DNA of 64,000 nt from Rhizobium esperanzae (GCF_014197615.1 NZ_JACIFY010000016.1:1-64000); one strand, 5' to 3'; positions 40,446-48,671 are shown, counted from the stretch's first letter. Notes: generated by a model from the letters alone, not told the origin. Numbers and translations are program-made.

Positions 40446-41054
40446 TTATTTAGCCGTGGTCGAGCCGGTCGCCGTGGTATCGGTGCCGGTCGCAGCCGGG
40501 GCCTTTTCCGCCGACTGCATGGCCAGCGTCTTGAACTCAGGGGCGGCCTTCAGCGATTCAGCCGTTTCGCTCGTCGTCAGCTTGACACTGCCGTCCTGGG
40601 TGTTCTGGGCGACGGTGATCTTTTCCATCGGAACGGCGACGTTCTTTTCGCCAATGCCGAGGAAGCCGCCGACGCCGACGATCGCAGCGACGAAGCCGCC
40701 GTCCTTCTTGAGGATCAGGTCGTTGACGCTGCCGATGCTTTCATTGTTGCCGTTATAGACCGACTGGCCGATATAGGTGTTGGCGCTGACCTGGTCCGGG
40801 GCCTGCTCCGTGATATAGCCGGCCTGAGCCGTATCTGCTGTCGGTGCTGCGGCCGGAGCCTGTGCGGCATCGCCTGCGGGCTTGGTGACGTCAGGGGTGA
40901 CCGGCGGCTTCGGTGCTGCCGGATCGGCGGGCGCTGCCTGGGTCGGAGCGGCCGGATCTGCCGGTTGCGGAGCCGCCTGCGAAAATGCCGCCGGTGCGAA
41001 AGCCGTGGCAAACAGAGCGCCAGCGGCAACGGTCGTCAGAAGTTTGCGTGTCAT
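40446..41054 (-). CDS. Secreted PRC-barrel domain protein
   Basis: A 202-residue exported protein. A clear Sec signal peptide (LLTTVAAGALFATAFAPAAF, cleavage after FSQA or AFS) is followed by a Pro/Ala-rich linker to about residue 85 (AAPQPADPAAPTQAAPADP). A PRC-barrel domain spans about 92-165 (YIGQSVYNGNNESIGSVNDL, GFVAAIVGVGGFLGIGEKNV). The tail is Ala/Thr-rich. Exported PRC-barrel proteins are common in rhizobia and may be envelope-stress or surface proteins; no reaction is known. Confidence 0.88.
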   Translation of the reverse strand: MTRKLLTTVAAGALFATAFAPAAFSQAAPQPADPAAPTQAAPADPAAPKPPVTPDVTKPAGDAAQAPAAAPTADTAQAGYITEQAPDQVSANTYIGQSVYNGNNESIGSVNDLILKKDGGFVAAIVGVGGFLGIGEKNVAVPMEKITVAQNTQDGSVKLTTSETAESLKAAPEFKTLAMQSAEKAPAATGTDTTATGSTTAK

Positions 41055-41230
41055 TTCGAACCTACCTTCATTTCCCTAGAGTGATTTCTGACGCGGCAAT
41101 GCCTGTTTTAGGTCTCCTTGCCGTGCCGGTTCGAAGAGGAAATGACCGGTGCGCCGATTGGTTCCGGTTGAAAACACGGAAAATTTCTCGATTTTCACGG
41201 AACTTTTATCGCAGAACCGCCCCTGAAAGC

Positions 41231-41256
41231 GAAAAGGCGCCCCGGTTGGAGCGCCT
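41231..41256 (-). terminator. Terminator of the galactonate-type operon
   Basis: On the minus strand AGGCGC and GCGCCT pair around a loop and are followed by TTTTCGC. It is about 30 bases beyond the SMP-30 stop and correctly oriented. Confidence 0.65.
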
Positions 41257-41285
41257 CTGGCCGGCAAAATACAGATGGCTCGGTT

Positions 41286-42173
41286 TCAGATCACATAGAC
41301 CGGATCGAACACGCCTTTGACCTCGATGCCGAGTTCCAGCAGCGCGCCGGCACTGGGCTGCGCCGAGCGGGCATCCTCGTCGAGACCTTCCCAGGCGGTG
41401 GTCACCGCCAGCCGGTCGGCGTTGACGCCGATGAAGGCGGGGCAGGAGGGCTGGACGGCGGGAACCTTGTAGCGCGAGATGCGCAGGCCATCGGGATTGT
41501 AACGGTCGACGACACCCGCACCCCAGCGCGAATTCCAGATATAACCGTCGGCATCGACCACAGAGCCATCGATGTCGCCGGGTTCGTTGGCGCTGTCGAC
41601 CAGCACGATCGGTTCGCCCGCGGGCAGGCCTGTCTGCGGATCGACCATGACGCGCATCAGCCGGTTGAGGCGGGAGTCGGTATAATAGCCGATCGTGCCA
41701 TCGGGCGAAAAGCAGATCGAATTCGGGATGCTGATGCCGTTGAAGATCTTCGTCACCTTGCCGCCGGCGACATGATAGATGGCGCCGGCCTGGTTTTCCG
41801 CGCGTTTGCTCATCGTGCCGATCCAGAGCGCACCGGATGGATGGGTGCGGCCGTCGTTCGAACGGTTTTCCGGCCGGTCGTTTTCGAGCGCGGCGTAGAA
41901 GGTGAGCTGGCCGCTTGCCACGTCGCGGACGAAAAGCCCTTCTTCCGTCGCGATCAGCTGCCGCCCGGCGTCGATACGGGCAAGCACGCTCGCCATGGCA
42001 GGCAGCGAATGCACCTTTTTCGCGTTGGTCGAAAGATTGAGCTCGTGCAGTTCCTTGCCGAGGATGTTGAACCACCAGACAGTATTGCTGTCCGGATCAT
42101 AGGTCGGGCCTTCGCCGAGAACGGAGTTGGTGTTGCAAAGGGTTTTGCCCTCGAACTCATAAATGTCGGTCAT
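41286..42173 (-). CDS. SMP-30/gluconolactonase-family lactonase
   Basis: A 295-residue six-bladed beta-propeller of the SMP-30/regucalcin family. The divalent-metal ligands can be placed at SVLGEGPTYDP (Glu), RSNDGRTHPSGALWIGTM (Asn/Asp) and GDIDGSVVDADGYIWNS (Asp). It should hydrolyse a sugar lactone produced by the SDR dehydrogenase of the same operon, giving the free aldonic acid. It is the last gene of the operon, 4 bases after dgoA. ATG 42173 is chosen over a longer frame that overlaps dgoA. Confidence 0.9.
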   Translation of the reverse strand: MTDIYEFEGKTLCNTNSVLGEGPTYDPDSNTVWWFNILGKELHELNLSTNAKKVHSLPAMASVLARIDAGRQLIATEEGLFVRDVASGQLTFYAALENDRPENRSNDGRTHPSGALWIGTMSKRAENQAGAIYHVAGGKVTKIFNGISIPNSICFSPDGTIGYYTDSRLNRLMRVMVDPQTGLPAGEPIVLVDSANEPGDIDGSVVDADGYIWNSRWGAGVVDRYNPDGLRISRYKVPAVQPSCPAFIGVNADRLAVTTAWEGLDEDARSAQPSAGALLELGIEVKGVFDPVYVI

Positions 42174-42177
42174 ACGC

Positions 42178-42810
42178 TCACGCTCCAATGGCTGCATCAT
42201 AGGCGTAAATGGTCGCCTTGGCGCGCTCGGCAACCTCCGACGCGGTCATTCCCGGCTTGTAGAGGCTGGTGCCGAGGCCGAAGGCGAAGATGCCGGCTTT
42301 GGTGTAATCGCCGAAATTCTTGTCCGATACGCCGCCGACGGCGGCAATCGTCAGCTCCGGCGGCAGGATGGCCCGGATCGCCGTGATGCCGGAAGGGCCG
42401 AGAACGCTCGCCGGAAAAAACTTAAGACCGGTGGCGCCGGCGCGCGCCGCTGCCAGCGCCTCGGTGGGCGTGAAGACGCCGGGCATCGTCACCATGCCGT
42501 ACTGACGCGCCCGGATGATCACCTCGGGCTCGACATTTGGGGTGACGAGCAGCTTGCCGCCGGCCGCGTTCAGGCTGTCGACCGCCTCGACCGTCAGCAC
42601 CGTGCCGGCGCCGATCAGCACCTCGGCCGGCGCCAACTTGGCGGCGATCTCGATGGATTTGAACGGTTCCGGCGAATTGAGCGGGATCTCGATCGCCGTC
42701 AGGCCATTGTCGATCAGGGCGCCGACGATGCTCTCGGTCTCGTCGGGCCGGATGCCGCGAAGGATGGCGATCAGCGGGCGCTTCATCTCGGGGAAGGGGA
42801 TACGGTTCAT
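42178..42810 (-). CDS. dgoA: 2-dehydro-3-deoxy-6-phosphogalactonate aldolase
   Basis: A 210-residue class I aldolase of the KDPG/KDPGal family. The N-terminal PLIAILRGIRPDE motif with its active-site Glu and Arg, IGAGTVLTVEAVD, and the Schiff-base Lys in GATGLKFFPASVLGP are present. It cleaves 2-keto-3-deoxy-6-phosphogalactonate to pyruvate and glyceraldehyde-3-phosphate. The LRGI variant (rather than LR/TD types) and the adjacent dgoK favour the galactonate over the gluconate pathway. Start ATG 42810 is 13 bases after the dgoK stop. Confidence 0.93.
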   Translation of the reverse strand: MNRIPFPEMKRPLIAILRGIRPDETESIVGALIDNGLTAIEIPLNSPEPFKSIEIAAKLAPAEVLIGAGTVLTVEAVDSLNAAGGKLLVTPNVEPEVIIRARQYGMVTMPGVFTPTEALAAARAGATGLKFFPASVLGPSGITAIRAILPPELTIAAVGGVSDKNFGDYTKAGIFAFGLGTSLYKPGMTASEVAERAKATIYAYDAAIGA

Positions 42811-42823
42811 CGTGTCGGCTTTC

Positions 42824-43738
42824 TCAATTCGGCCAGAGGGTCTCGGCGGCGGCCGAAAGCCCGCGGCGCACGGCGGCGTCCGCATCGATGGCGGTGAAGG
42901 GAAGGGAGAGAGTTCTGAAGGCCTGTTCGTAGAGTCCCTGCAGGCGCCCGGAAGCGACGAGGGTAATGTCTGAGTTGGCTGCATCCTGCAGCGCCCCGGC
43001 GATTTCGAGGCCGATCAGCGTGCCGGAAATCCGGGCTTGCGCCGATGCGGCCGAGATCCCGTGCAGAAGCTGGCCCGAGCGGGCGGCAAACAGCAGGTTG
43101 GAGGCAAGCGCCGGCCGCGCGAAAGCCGCCGATACCGCCGCCTCGAAGGCGGCTGCGTCTGCCGGCTGTTCTGCCGCGCCGGCAACGGCATGCGACAGGA
43201 TGGTGTGCTTGCTGATGACGTCGAAAAGTTCGCCGGTCATGAAGGTCGAAAAGCCGGTGACCTTGTTGTCTCTGACATGCACCCATTTCGAATGGGTGCC
43301 GGGCATGCAGACCGCTTGCGCCCCCGAACCTGCGGTGCCGAGCGCGCCGAGAAGCTGGGTCTCCTCGCCGCGCATGACGTCGGGTGTGGCGATGTCCCGC
43401 TGGGCAAGGCCGGGCAGGATGCGGATGTCGCGGCTTTCGGCCGGCACCGAGACGGCGCCGGTGAGGATCGAGGCGAGCGGCGCCGGCACGTCGATATAAC
43501 CGGCCTCGACCCAGCCCTGCCGCGCGCCGGCCATGCCGCAGACGATCACCGGCAGATTATCCGGCGCCTCGACGGCAGCGAGGTGGCTGGCAAGCACTTG
43601 GGAAAAGCCGGTCTTTGCCGCACTCGTCATGCCTTCGCCGCTGCGGCGTTCGGCCAGGATGCTGCTGTCTTTTCCGATCAGCCAGAGCCGGAAACTGCTG
43701 GTGCCCCAGTCCATCGCGATATAAGCGGGATTAGCCAT
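42824..43738 (-). CDS. dgoK: 2-dehydro-3-deoxygalactonokinase
   Basis: A 304-residue DgoK sugar-acid kinase. The phosphate-binding N-terminus reads YIAMDWGTSSFRLWLIG, and family segments VIVCGMAGARQGWVEAGY, MRGEETQLLGALG and CMPGTHSKWVHV are present. It phosphorylates 2-keto-3-deoxygalactonate at C6, feeding the aldolase encoded next. Its start overlaps the SDR stop by 1 base (TAATG), so translation is coupled. Confidence 0.94.
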   Translation of the reverse strand: MANPAYIAMDWGTSSFRLWLIGKDSSILAERRSGEGMTSAAKTGFSQVLASHLAAVEAPDNLPVIVCGMAGARQGWVEAGYIDVPAPLASILTGAVSVPAESRDIRILPGLAQRDIATPDVMRGEETQLLGALGTAGSGAQAVCMPGTHSKWVHVRDNKVTGFSTFMTGELFDVISKHTILSHAVAGAAEQPADAAAFEAAVSAAFARPALASNLLFAARSGQLLHGISAASAQARISGTLIGLEIAGALQDAANSDITLVASGRLQGLYEQAFRTLSLPFTAIDADAAVRRGLSAAAETLWPN

Positions 43739-44511
43739 TACAGAATGCCTCCATCGACAATCAGGGACTGGGCGGTCATCGCGGCCGCGCAGTCGGATGC
43801 AAGAAACAGGCAGGGGCCGACGATCGCGCCGGGCGTGAGGGCGGTTTTCAGGCACTGGTCCTCGACCGAGCGCGCAATGCTCTCCTCGGTCAGCCAGAGC
43901 TGCATCTGCCGTTCGGTGACGACCATGCCGGGCAGGATGCAGTTGACCCGTATGTTGTCCTGCCCGAGCTTGCCCGCCATGCTCTTCGTCAGCCCGACGA
44001 CCGCAGCCTTGGCCGCCGCATAGGAGGGAAAACCGCCCATGTTCAGCTTGTAGGCGATCGACGACATGTTGATGATCGCCCCGCCGCCGGCCGCCCGCAT
44101 CGAGGGGGCTGCCGCCTGCGAGGCAAAGAACACATGCCGCAGGTTGACCGCCTGGTTGTTGTCCCAATAGGCCTCGGTCACCGCGTCGAATTCATGGCGG
44201 TCGTCCCAGGCGGCATTGTTGACCAGCACCCGGATCGGCCCGGAATTCGCAACGACGGTATCGACCGTGCGCCGGATCGCCTCGATGTCGCGCAGGTCGG
44301 CATGGTGGAAGGAGACCGGATGCGCCGTCTCCCGCGACAGGTTTTCGGCGAGCGCGCGGCCCGCGGCCTCGGCGATATCGATGAAGGAGACCTTGGCGCC
44401 CTGGCGCGCGAAACCTTCGACGATCGCAGCGCCGATGCCCGATCCGCCGCCGGTCACCAGCACGGTTCGGTCTTTGAGTTCGGGAAATTGTGCTGCCGGC
44501 ATTATGGTCAT
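43738..44511 (-). CDS. SDR-family sugar dehydrogenase
   Basis: A 257-residue short-chain dehydrogenase. The cofactor motif VLVTGGGSGIGAAIVEGFA is near residue 17, NNAA is near 94, and the catalytic Ser (NMSSIAY) and YAAAK Tyr/Lys pair are intact. In the context of lactonase, dgoK and dgoA it most likely oxidises D-galactose (or L-arabinose/D-fucose-like sugars) to the lactone in a De Ley-Doudoroff pathway. It is the first gene of the operon, divergent from the IclR regulator. Substrate assignment is inference from neighbours. Confidence 0.88.
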   Translation of the reverse strand: MTIMPAAQFPELKDRTVLVTGGGSGIGAAIVEGFARQGAKVSFIDIAEAAGRALAENLSRETAHPVSFHHADLRDIEAIRRTVDTVVANSGPIRVLVNNAAWDDRHEFDAVTEAYWDNNQAVNLRHVFFASQAAAPSMRAAGGGAIINMSSIAYKLNMGGFPSYAAAKAAVVGLTKSMAGKLGQDNIRVNCILPGMVVTERQMQLWLTEESIARSVEDQCLKTALTPGAIVGPCLFLASDCAAAMTAQSLIVDGGIL

Positions 44512-44524
44512 CGTGACCTCGTTA

Positions 44525-44566
44525 TTCCATTATTTGGAACTTAATTTGACTATATGGAATTATCCA
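44525..44566. promoter_or_regulatory. Two candidate IclR-family operators
   Basis: TTCCA-N5-TGGAA (44525-44539) and TGGA-ATTA-TCCA (44555-44566) are symmetrical, AT-rich and share TGGA/TCCA half sites. They are the only AT-rich stretch in the 90-base divergent region between the SDR operon and the IclR gene, the expected place for repressor and autoregulation sites. Confidence 0.5.
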
Positions 44567-44601
44567 ATTATGCTGGCCTTTCTGTCAAGGTGGATGGGGC
44601 G

Positions 44602-45399
44602 ATGAATTCAAACGGCGACGGCATGGCGCAGGCACGCGAGACCGGCACGCTCGGCAAACTCATGGTTCTGCTCGACCTCGTCACCCATGCGGACGGCCCG
44701 CTGCGTTTCACCGATATCCTGGCCCTTGCCGGCCAACCGCGCGGCACATTGCACCGCCATCTGAGCCACCTGGTGGAGGAGGGGCTGCTCGAGTTGGACG
44801 GCGACGGCCGTTATGCGCCGGGCCTGCGCCTGCTCGATTTCGCCGCGCGCAGCTGGGCGCGCAACGAATTTCGCCTGATTGCCGAACCGCACCTCGCCGA
44901 TCTGCAGCAGGCGACCGGCGAGACGGTGCATCTCGGCGTTCTCAGGGGCCAGTCGATCATCTATCTCGACAAGGTCGACGGCCGTCAGCCGGTACGCATG
45001 TATTCGCAGATCGGCAATGCCTCGCCCTGCTACTGTACCGGCGTCGGCAAGGCCGCCCTTTCGCTGCTTCCGGCCGATCGCCTTGCCGATCTCCTCGCCG
45101 GTCTGAGTTTCACCCGCTTTACCGCCTCGACCCATGTCTCGGCCGAAACGCTGCTTGCCGAAATCCGCGAAATCGCCGTTGAGGGGTATGCCTTCGACCG
45201 CGAGGAGCACGAGGCCGGGATCCGCTGCGTGGCCGCGCCCGTCTGGTCGGAGGATCGGACTTTCATCGGCGGCATTTCGATCACCGGCCCGGCCTATCGC
45301 CTGTCGATGGAACTTCTGCGCCAATGGGCCGTTCCGGTTCAGCGGGCAGCTGGGCAGATCATGGAAGGCATGCGCATCCGCCTCGGCCCGCGCCGCTGA
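44602..45399 (+). CDS. IclR-family transcriptional regulator
   Basis: A 265-residue IclR regulator. The N-terminal winged helix is at about 15-75 (LGKLMVLLDLVTHADGPLRF, AGQPRGTLHRHLSHLVEEGL). The C-terminal effector domain spans 90-260 with GETVHLGVLRGQSIIYLDKV, CYCTGVGKAALSLLP, and RCVAAPVWSED, FIGGISITGP. It is divergent from the galactonate-type operon and probably represses it until a pathway acid such as 2-keto-3-deoxygalactonate appears. ATG 44602 is preferred; the longer frame from 44554 starts inside the operator-like sequence. Confidence 0.92.
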   Translation: MNSNGDGMAQARETGTLGKLMVLLDLVTHADGPLRFTDILALAGQPRGTLHRHLSHLVEEGLLELDGDGRYAPGLRLLDFAARSWARNEFRLIAEPHLADLQQATGETVHLGVLRGQSIIYLDKVDGRQPVRMYSQIGNASPCYCTGVGKAALSLLPADRLADLLAGLSFTRFTASTHVSAETLLAEIREIAVEGYAFDREEHEAGIRCVAAPVWSEDRTFIGGISITGPAYRLSMELLRQWAVPVQRAAGQIMEGMRIRLGPRR

Positions 45400-45629
45400 T
45401 GGAAAATTGGCTCTCGGCCCTTGCCGAACGCGATTCGGAGAGCATGCTTATGATGAGGGCGATATTGAGATTTGCCGGCGAATCACGACAACTGTAAATA
45501 GTCCTCGAAATCGACAACCACTCACCGGCCGAATGCTGCACGCCGAGGCCGGCTCCATTTGATCCGATCAGCGATCGTCATTCCCCGATGCAATCGAACC
45601 GGCCGCTGTGCTGAAGATGAAGAAATGTG

Positions 45630-46364
45630 ATGGCACCCTTGTCGCAAACATCCCCGGAAGAAGATGATTATCTCAAGGAGATAGCGGGTCTGAAGACCCA
45701 GTTCGATATTTTCCGTTTCCTGAAACGCGTGACGGAAGCCTATCGCAGCCGTGCCTTCATGGTTCTCAATCTGCCGCCGATCACCTCCCTGGATATCCAG
45801 GGCAGCACCGTCATCACCAGCTGGCCGGCCGAGCTTCTGGCGCTTTACGACCAGGAGGGACTGCTGGTGAACAGCCCGGTTCTCCGGCGGCTCAGAACAT
45901 CGGCGCGGCCCTTCTCCTACGACATGTCGCGGGACAACTGGTCTCGGGACGACGGTAAGTCGGTCCTCGTCACCGCGCTGTTCGAACGTTTCAGGATGAT
46001 GCGCGGCGCCTATTTTCCGACGCATGAACCATCCGGCCTGCGCGGCGCCGTGTCTTTCTCCGGCGACCGCGAACCCTTCAGCCCGGCGGAGATGCGTGAG
46101 CTTTGCTATATCGCCGTCCATGTCTATGACCGGCTCGCCGAAATCCGCAATCTCGATGCGCGCATCACCGACACACTGACCGACCGCGAGATCGATTGCC
46201 TCAACTGGACGGCGGCCGGCAAGACCAGCGCGGAAATTGCCGAAATCCTCACGCTGTCCGAGCACACGGTCAATCATTACCTCAACCGCGCCACCAAGAA
46301 GCTGGATACGGTGAACCGCACCCAGGCGGTCGCCAAGGCGCTGCGGATCGGCCTGATCAAATAA
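45630..46364 (+). CDS. LuxR-family regulator with autoinducer-binding-like domain
   Basis: A 244-residue LuxR-type protein. Residues 20-160 resemble the acyl-homoserine-lactone domain; residues 175-235 are the GerE/LuxR HTH (LTDREIDCLNWTAAGKTSAE, ILTLSEHTVNHYLNRATKKL). In the ligand region, ALYDQEGLLVNSPVL aligns with the Tyr61...Asp70-Pro71 segment of TraR/LuxR, but Asp70 is replaced by Ser and Trp57 is not at the expected spacing. No luxI-type synthase is in the window. It may be a LuxR solo with another ligand. ATG 45630 directly follows a possible GTG at 45627. Confidence 0.85.
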   Translation: MAPLSQTSPEEDDYLKEIAGLKTQFDIFRFLKRVTEAYRSRAFMVLNLPPITSLDIQGSTVITSWPAELLALYDQEGLLVNSPVLRRLRTSARPFSYDMSRDNWSRDDGKSVLVTALFERFRMMRGAYFPTHEPSGLRGAVSFSGDREPFSPAEMRELCYIAVHVYDRLAEIRNLDARITDTLTDREIDCLNWTAAGKTSAEIAEILTLSEHTVNHYLNRATKKLDTVNRTQAVAKALRIGLIK

Positions 46365-46559
46365 GGTGCAGAAAGCCGCGGCGGGCTTTCGCCGGGCGCC
46401 CAGCGCTTGGGCAGATCCTTGTCGTTGGGGCCGTTCTGAGGCCGCCATTGCAGAATTTCCGTCGATTTTCGGTCTGGCACGCTTTCTGCTTCTCTTTTGA
46501 CAGAGGCCCAGAGGGGACTTGACCAGCGCCAGGAAATGGCGCGGCCGGCACACCGCCGT

Positions 46560-46599
46560 CCGACGCCGAAGCCGCTTTCTTGCAGGCCTTCGGCGTCGG
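46560..46599. repeat. 12-base inverted repeat
   Basis: CCGACGCCGAAG and CTTCGGCGTCGG are perfect complements around a 16-base loop. It has no T-tract on either side. It lies inside the unexplained 640-base interval. Confidence 0.75.
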
Positions 46600-46720
46600 C
46601 GGCAGTTGTTGCGTTTTGGCACCGCTCGGTTTGCAGCTGCCGGCGGTTTGGCCTTTCCCGGTCATTTTTCGCTGGCCTTTTTGTCGGCTTGCTCTAGTTC
46701 GCCCGCATTGCGCCGGTTCT

Positions 46721-46795
46721 CGGGGAGACCGTTGCGGCCATCAGGGCGAAAGCCCGGCGGACTTGATGGCCGCAACGGATTGCCGATCCTCCCCG
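46721..46795. repeat. Long nested inverted repeat
   Basis: CCGTTGCGGCCATCA (46729-46743) and TGATGGCCGCAACGG (46764-46778) are perfect 15-base complements. Inside them GGGC-GAAA-GCCC forms a tetraloop hairpin. Outside, CGGGGA (46721) can pair with TCCCCG (46790). This is the strongest predicted structure in the interval and would fold in RNA from either strand. Confidence 0.8.
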
Positions 46796-46879
46796 CCGCT
46801 TTCTGCAAGCCGGCAAATCGATTTTCACGGCGATGATTTCGTTTGGCGAAGGCGTCCGCCTCCACTATCTCTACTGCAG

Positions 46880-46917
46880 GATTTCAGCCTTGATCGGAAT
46901 CGATGAGGGCTGAAATC
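46880..46917. repeat. 10-base inverted repeat upstream of mrp
   Basis: GATTTCAGCC and GGCTGAAATC are perfect complements enclosing TTGATCGGAATCGATGAG, itself partly self-complementary. It lies about 90 bases before the mrp start and could be a leader hairpin or an operator. Confidence 0.65.
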
Positions 46918-47004
46918 ATATGGCAATTAAAGTGCTGCCGCGTCCTTTGCGTCTCTTGAACACGCGTGGGCGCCGTAGTCTGCGACAGATGCAGTGAGGG
47001 TGGA

Positions 47005-48204
47005 ATGACCGACGTCACCAAGGAACAGGTTCTCGAAACGCTGAAAACCGTGCGTGGACCGGATCTCGAGCGCGATATCGTCGAGCTCGGCATGGTTTCC
47101 GACGTCTTCATCTCCGACGGCAAGGTTTATTTCTCCATTACCGTTCCGGCCGATCGCGCCAAGGAGCTGGAGCCGATGCGGCTCGCCGCCGAGCGCGTCG
47201 TCAAGGCGATGCCAGGCGTCAAGGGCGCGCTCGTCGCACTGACCGCGGACAAGAAGGCGGCGGCCGCTGCTCCCGCTGCCCGCCCGGTGGCGAACCCGCC
47301 GCACGGCCATGCCGGCCACGATCACGCGGCTCATGATCATGGAGCCCATGGTCACGGGGCGCATGCACACGCGCCGCAGCAACAGCCGCCGCGGACAGGC
47401 AGGATCGGTGTTCCCGGCATCGGCGCCATCATCGCCGTCGCTTCGGGCAAGGGTGGGGTCGGCAAGTCGACCACCGCCGTCAACCTGGCGCTCGGGCTGC
47501 TTGCCAACGGCCTGCGCGTCGGCATTCTCGACGCCGATATTTACGGCCCCTCGATGCCGCGGCTGTTGAAGATATCCGGCCGTCCGACGCAGATCGACGG
47601 CCGGATCATCAATCCGATGGAGAATTACGGCCTCAAGGTCATGTCGATGGGCTTCCTCGTCGACGAGGAGACGGCGATGATCTGGCGCGGGCCGATGGTC
47701 CAGTCGGCCCTGCTGCAGATGCTGCGCGAAGTCGCCTGGGGTGAACTCGACGTGCTCGTCGTCGACATGCCGCCCGGCACCGGCGACGCGCAGCTGACCA
47801 TGGCCCAGCAGGTGCCGCTTGCCGGCGCCGTCATCGTCTCGACGCCGCAGGATCTTGCGCTGATCGATGCCCGCAAGGGCCTCAACATGTTCCGCAAGGT
47901 CGAAGTGCCAGTGCTCGGCATCGTCGAGAATATGAGCTATTTCATCGCGCCGGATACCGGCACCCGCTACGACATCTTCGGCCATGGCGGCGCCCGCAAG
48001 GAGGCCGAGCGCATCGGCGTGCCCTTCCTCGGCGAAGTGCCGCTGACGATGAACATCCGCGAAACCTCCGACGCCGGCACGCCGCTCGTCGCCTCCGAGC
48101 CGAACGGCGTCGTCGCCGGCATCTATCGCGGCATCGCCGCCAAGGTCTGGGAGCAGATCGGCGGCCAGCCGCAGCGCGCTGCCCCGGCGATCGTCTTTGA
48201 ATAA
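47005..48204 (+). CDS. mrp: Mrp/ApbC-type P-loop iron-sulfur carrier protein
   Basis: A 399-residue Mrp/NBP35 ATPase. Residues 1-75 are the MIP18/DUF59 domain (LKTVRGPDLERDIVELGMVS). A His-rich linker at about 99-125 alternates His with Gly/Ala (HAGHDHAAHDHGAHGHGAHA). The deviant Walker A AVASGKGGVGKSTTAVNLAL is near residue 146, followed by DADIYGPSMPRLL and VVDMPPGTGDAQLT. The C-terminal CxxC that bridges the Fe-S cluster in many Mrp proteins is missing: after ENMSYF the sequence is IAPDTG. The His-rich linker may bind metal. ATG 47005 has GAGGGTGG upstream. Confidence 0.93.
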   Translation: MTDVTKEQVLETLKTVRGPDLERDIVELGMVSDVFISDGKVYFSITVPADRAKELEPMRLAAERVVKAMPGVKGALVALTADKKAAAAAPAARPVANPPHGHAGHDHAAHDHGAHGHGAHAHAPQQQPPRTGRIGVPGIGAIIAVASGKGGVGKSTTAVNLALGLLANGLRVGILDADIYGPSMPRLLKISGRPTQIDGRIINPMENYGLKVMSMGFLVDEETAMIWRGPMVQSALLQMLREVAWGELDVLVVDMPPGTGDAQLTMAQQVPLAGAVIVSTPQDLALIDARKGLNMFRKVEVPVLGIVENMSYFIAPDTGTRYDIFGHGGARKEAERIGVPFLGEVPLTMNIRETSDAGTPLVASEPNGVVAGIYRGIAAKVWEQIGGQPQRAAPAIVFE

Positions 48205-48309
48205 TGCATGTCGCCCGGAAGTGTTTAGCGGTTCCGGGATAACGACATGCATAAGAAAGAACGCATGCCGCCCGGAAGTGTGCAGCGGTTCCGGGATAAC
48301 GACAGGCAT
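48204..48309. repeat. Tandem pair of palindromic REP-like units
   Basis: Unit 1 (48204-48252) has arms ATGCATGTCG and CGACATGCAT, with inner arms CCCGGAA and TTCCGGG. Unit 2 (48262-48309) is a near copy with GCATGCCG and CGACAGGCAT edges. Each unit folds into a hairpin. The first begins at the last base of the mrp stop codon, so it may serve as the transcript end. Confidence 0.85.
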
Positions 48310-48671
48310 TAAACGTGCCAGCCTGCGAATCACCGCGGCGGATACCCCAAATTGTGGGGGAAACGTGGTGAAAAGCCGCGCCTCACGGAAGATGTCTTGA
48401 TTATTTCACGGCTTTGCTTCATATGCCGCGGCGCCATGATGGCATTTGCTGCAGTTGCTCAATGACGGTCGTCTTCGTGTGGAAGATTTCGGCTCGCCTG
48501 CAAGTTCGGAGTTGTCTTGTCGATCGAAGGATTGGTCGCTGCGATGCGGTGGAGCACGATGCGCATGCCGGCCTTTGAGGTTGGATGCGGCCGGAGTTGT
48601 ATGAACTTTTTTGATCCGCTTCGGTTTGGACTTGGAACGAGCGACCCTCGCGGCGCCGCGCTGGCGGCCGC
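48310..48671. other. Intergenic region upstream of corA
   Basis: Roughly 360 bases without a recognisable gene. It holds a small CCCCA-AATTG-TGGGG hairpin (48345-48359) and an AAAGCCG/CGGCTTT inverted repeat nearby. I recognise no magnesium riboswitch, but a structured leader for corA cannot be excluded. Confidence 0.5.

Larger units (their letters stand above)
46365..47004. other. Structured intergenic region before mrp
   Basis: About 640 bases without a credible gene; the frames are Arg/Ser-rich and overlap in several registers. It contains three strong perfect inverted repeats: 46560-46599, 46721-46795 and 46880-46917. A non-coding RNA, a long structured leader for mrp, or remnants of repeats are all possible. 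Confidence 0.6.

Noticed and set aside
46519..46906. Overlapping frames of about 105 residues before mrp
   Set aside because: They occur in several registers, are Arg/Ser/Leu-rich, lack good ribosome sites and run through the inverted repeats.
48310..48671. Possible Mg2+ riboswitch upstream of corA
   Set aside because: Only short hairpins are visible and no known M-box or ykoK-like core could be recognised.
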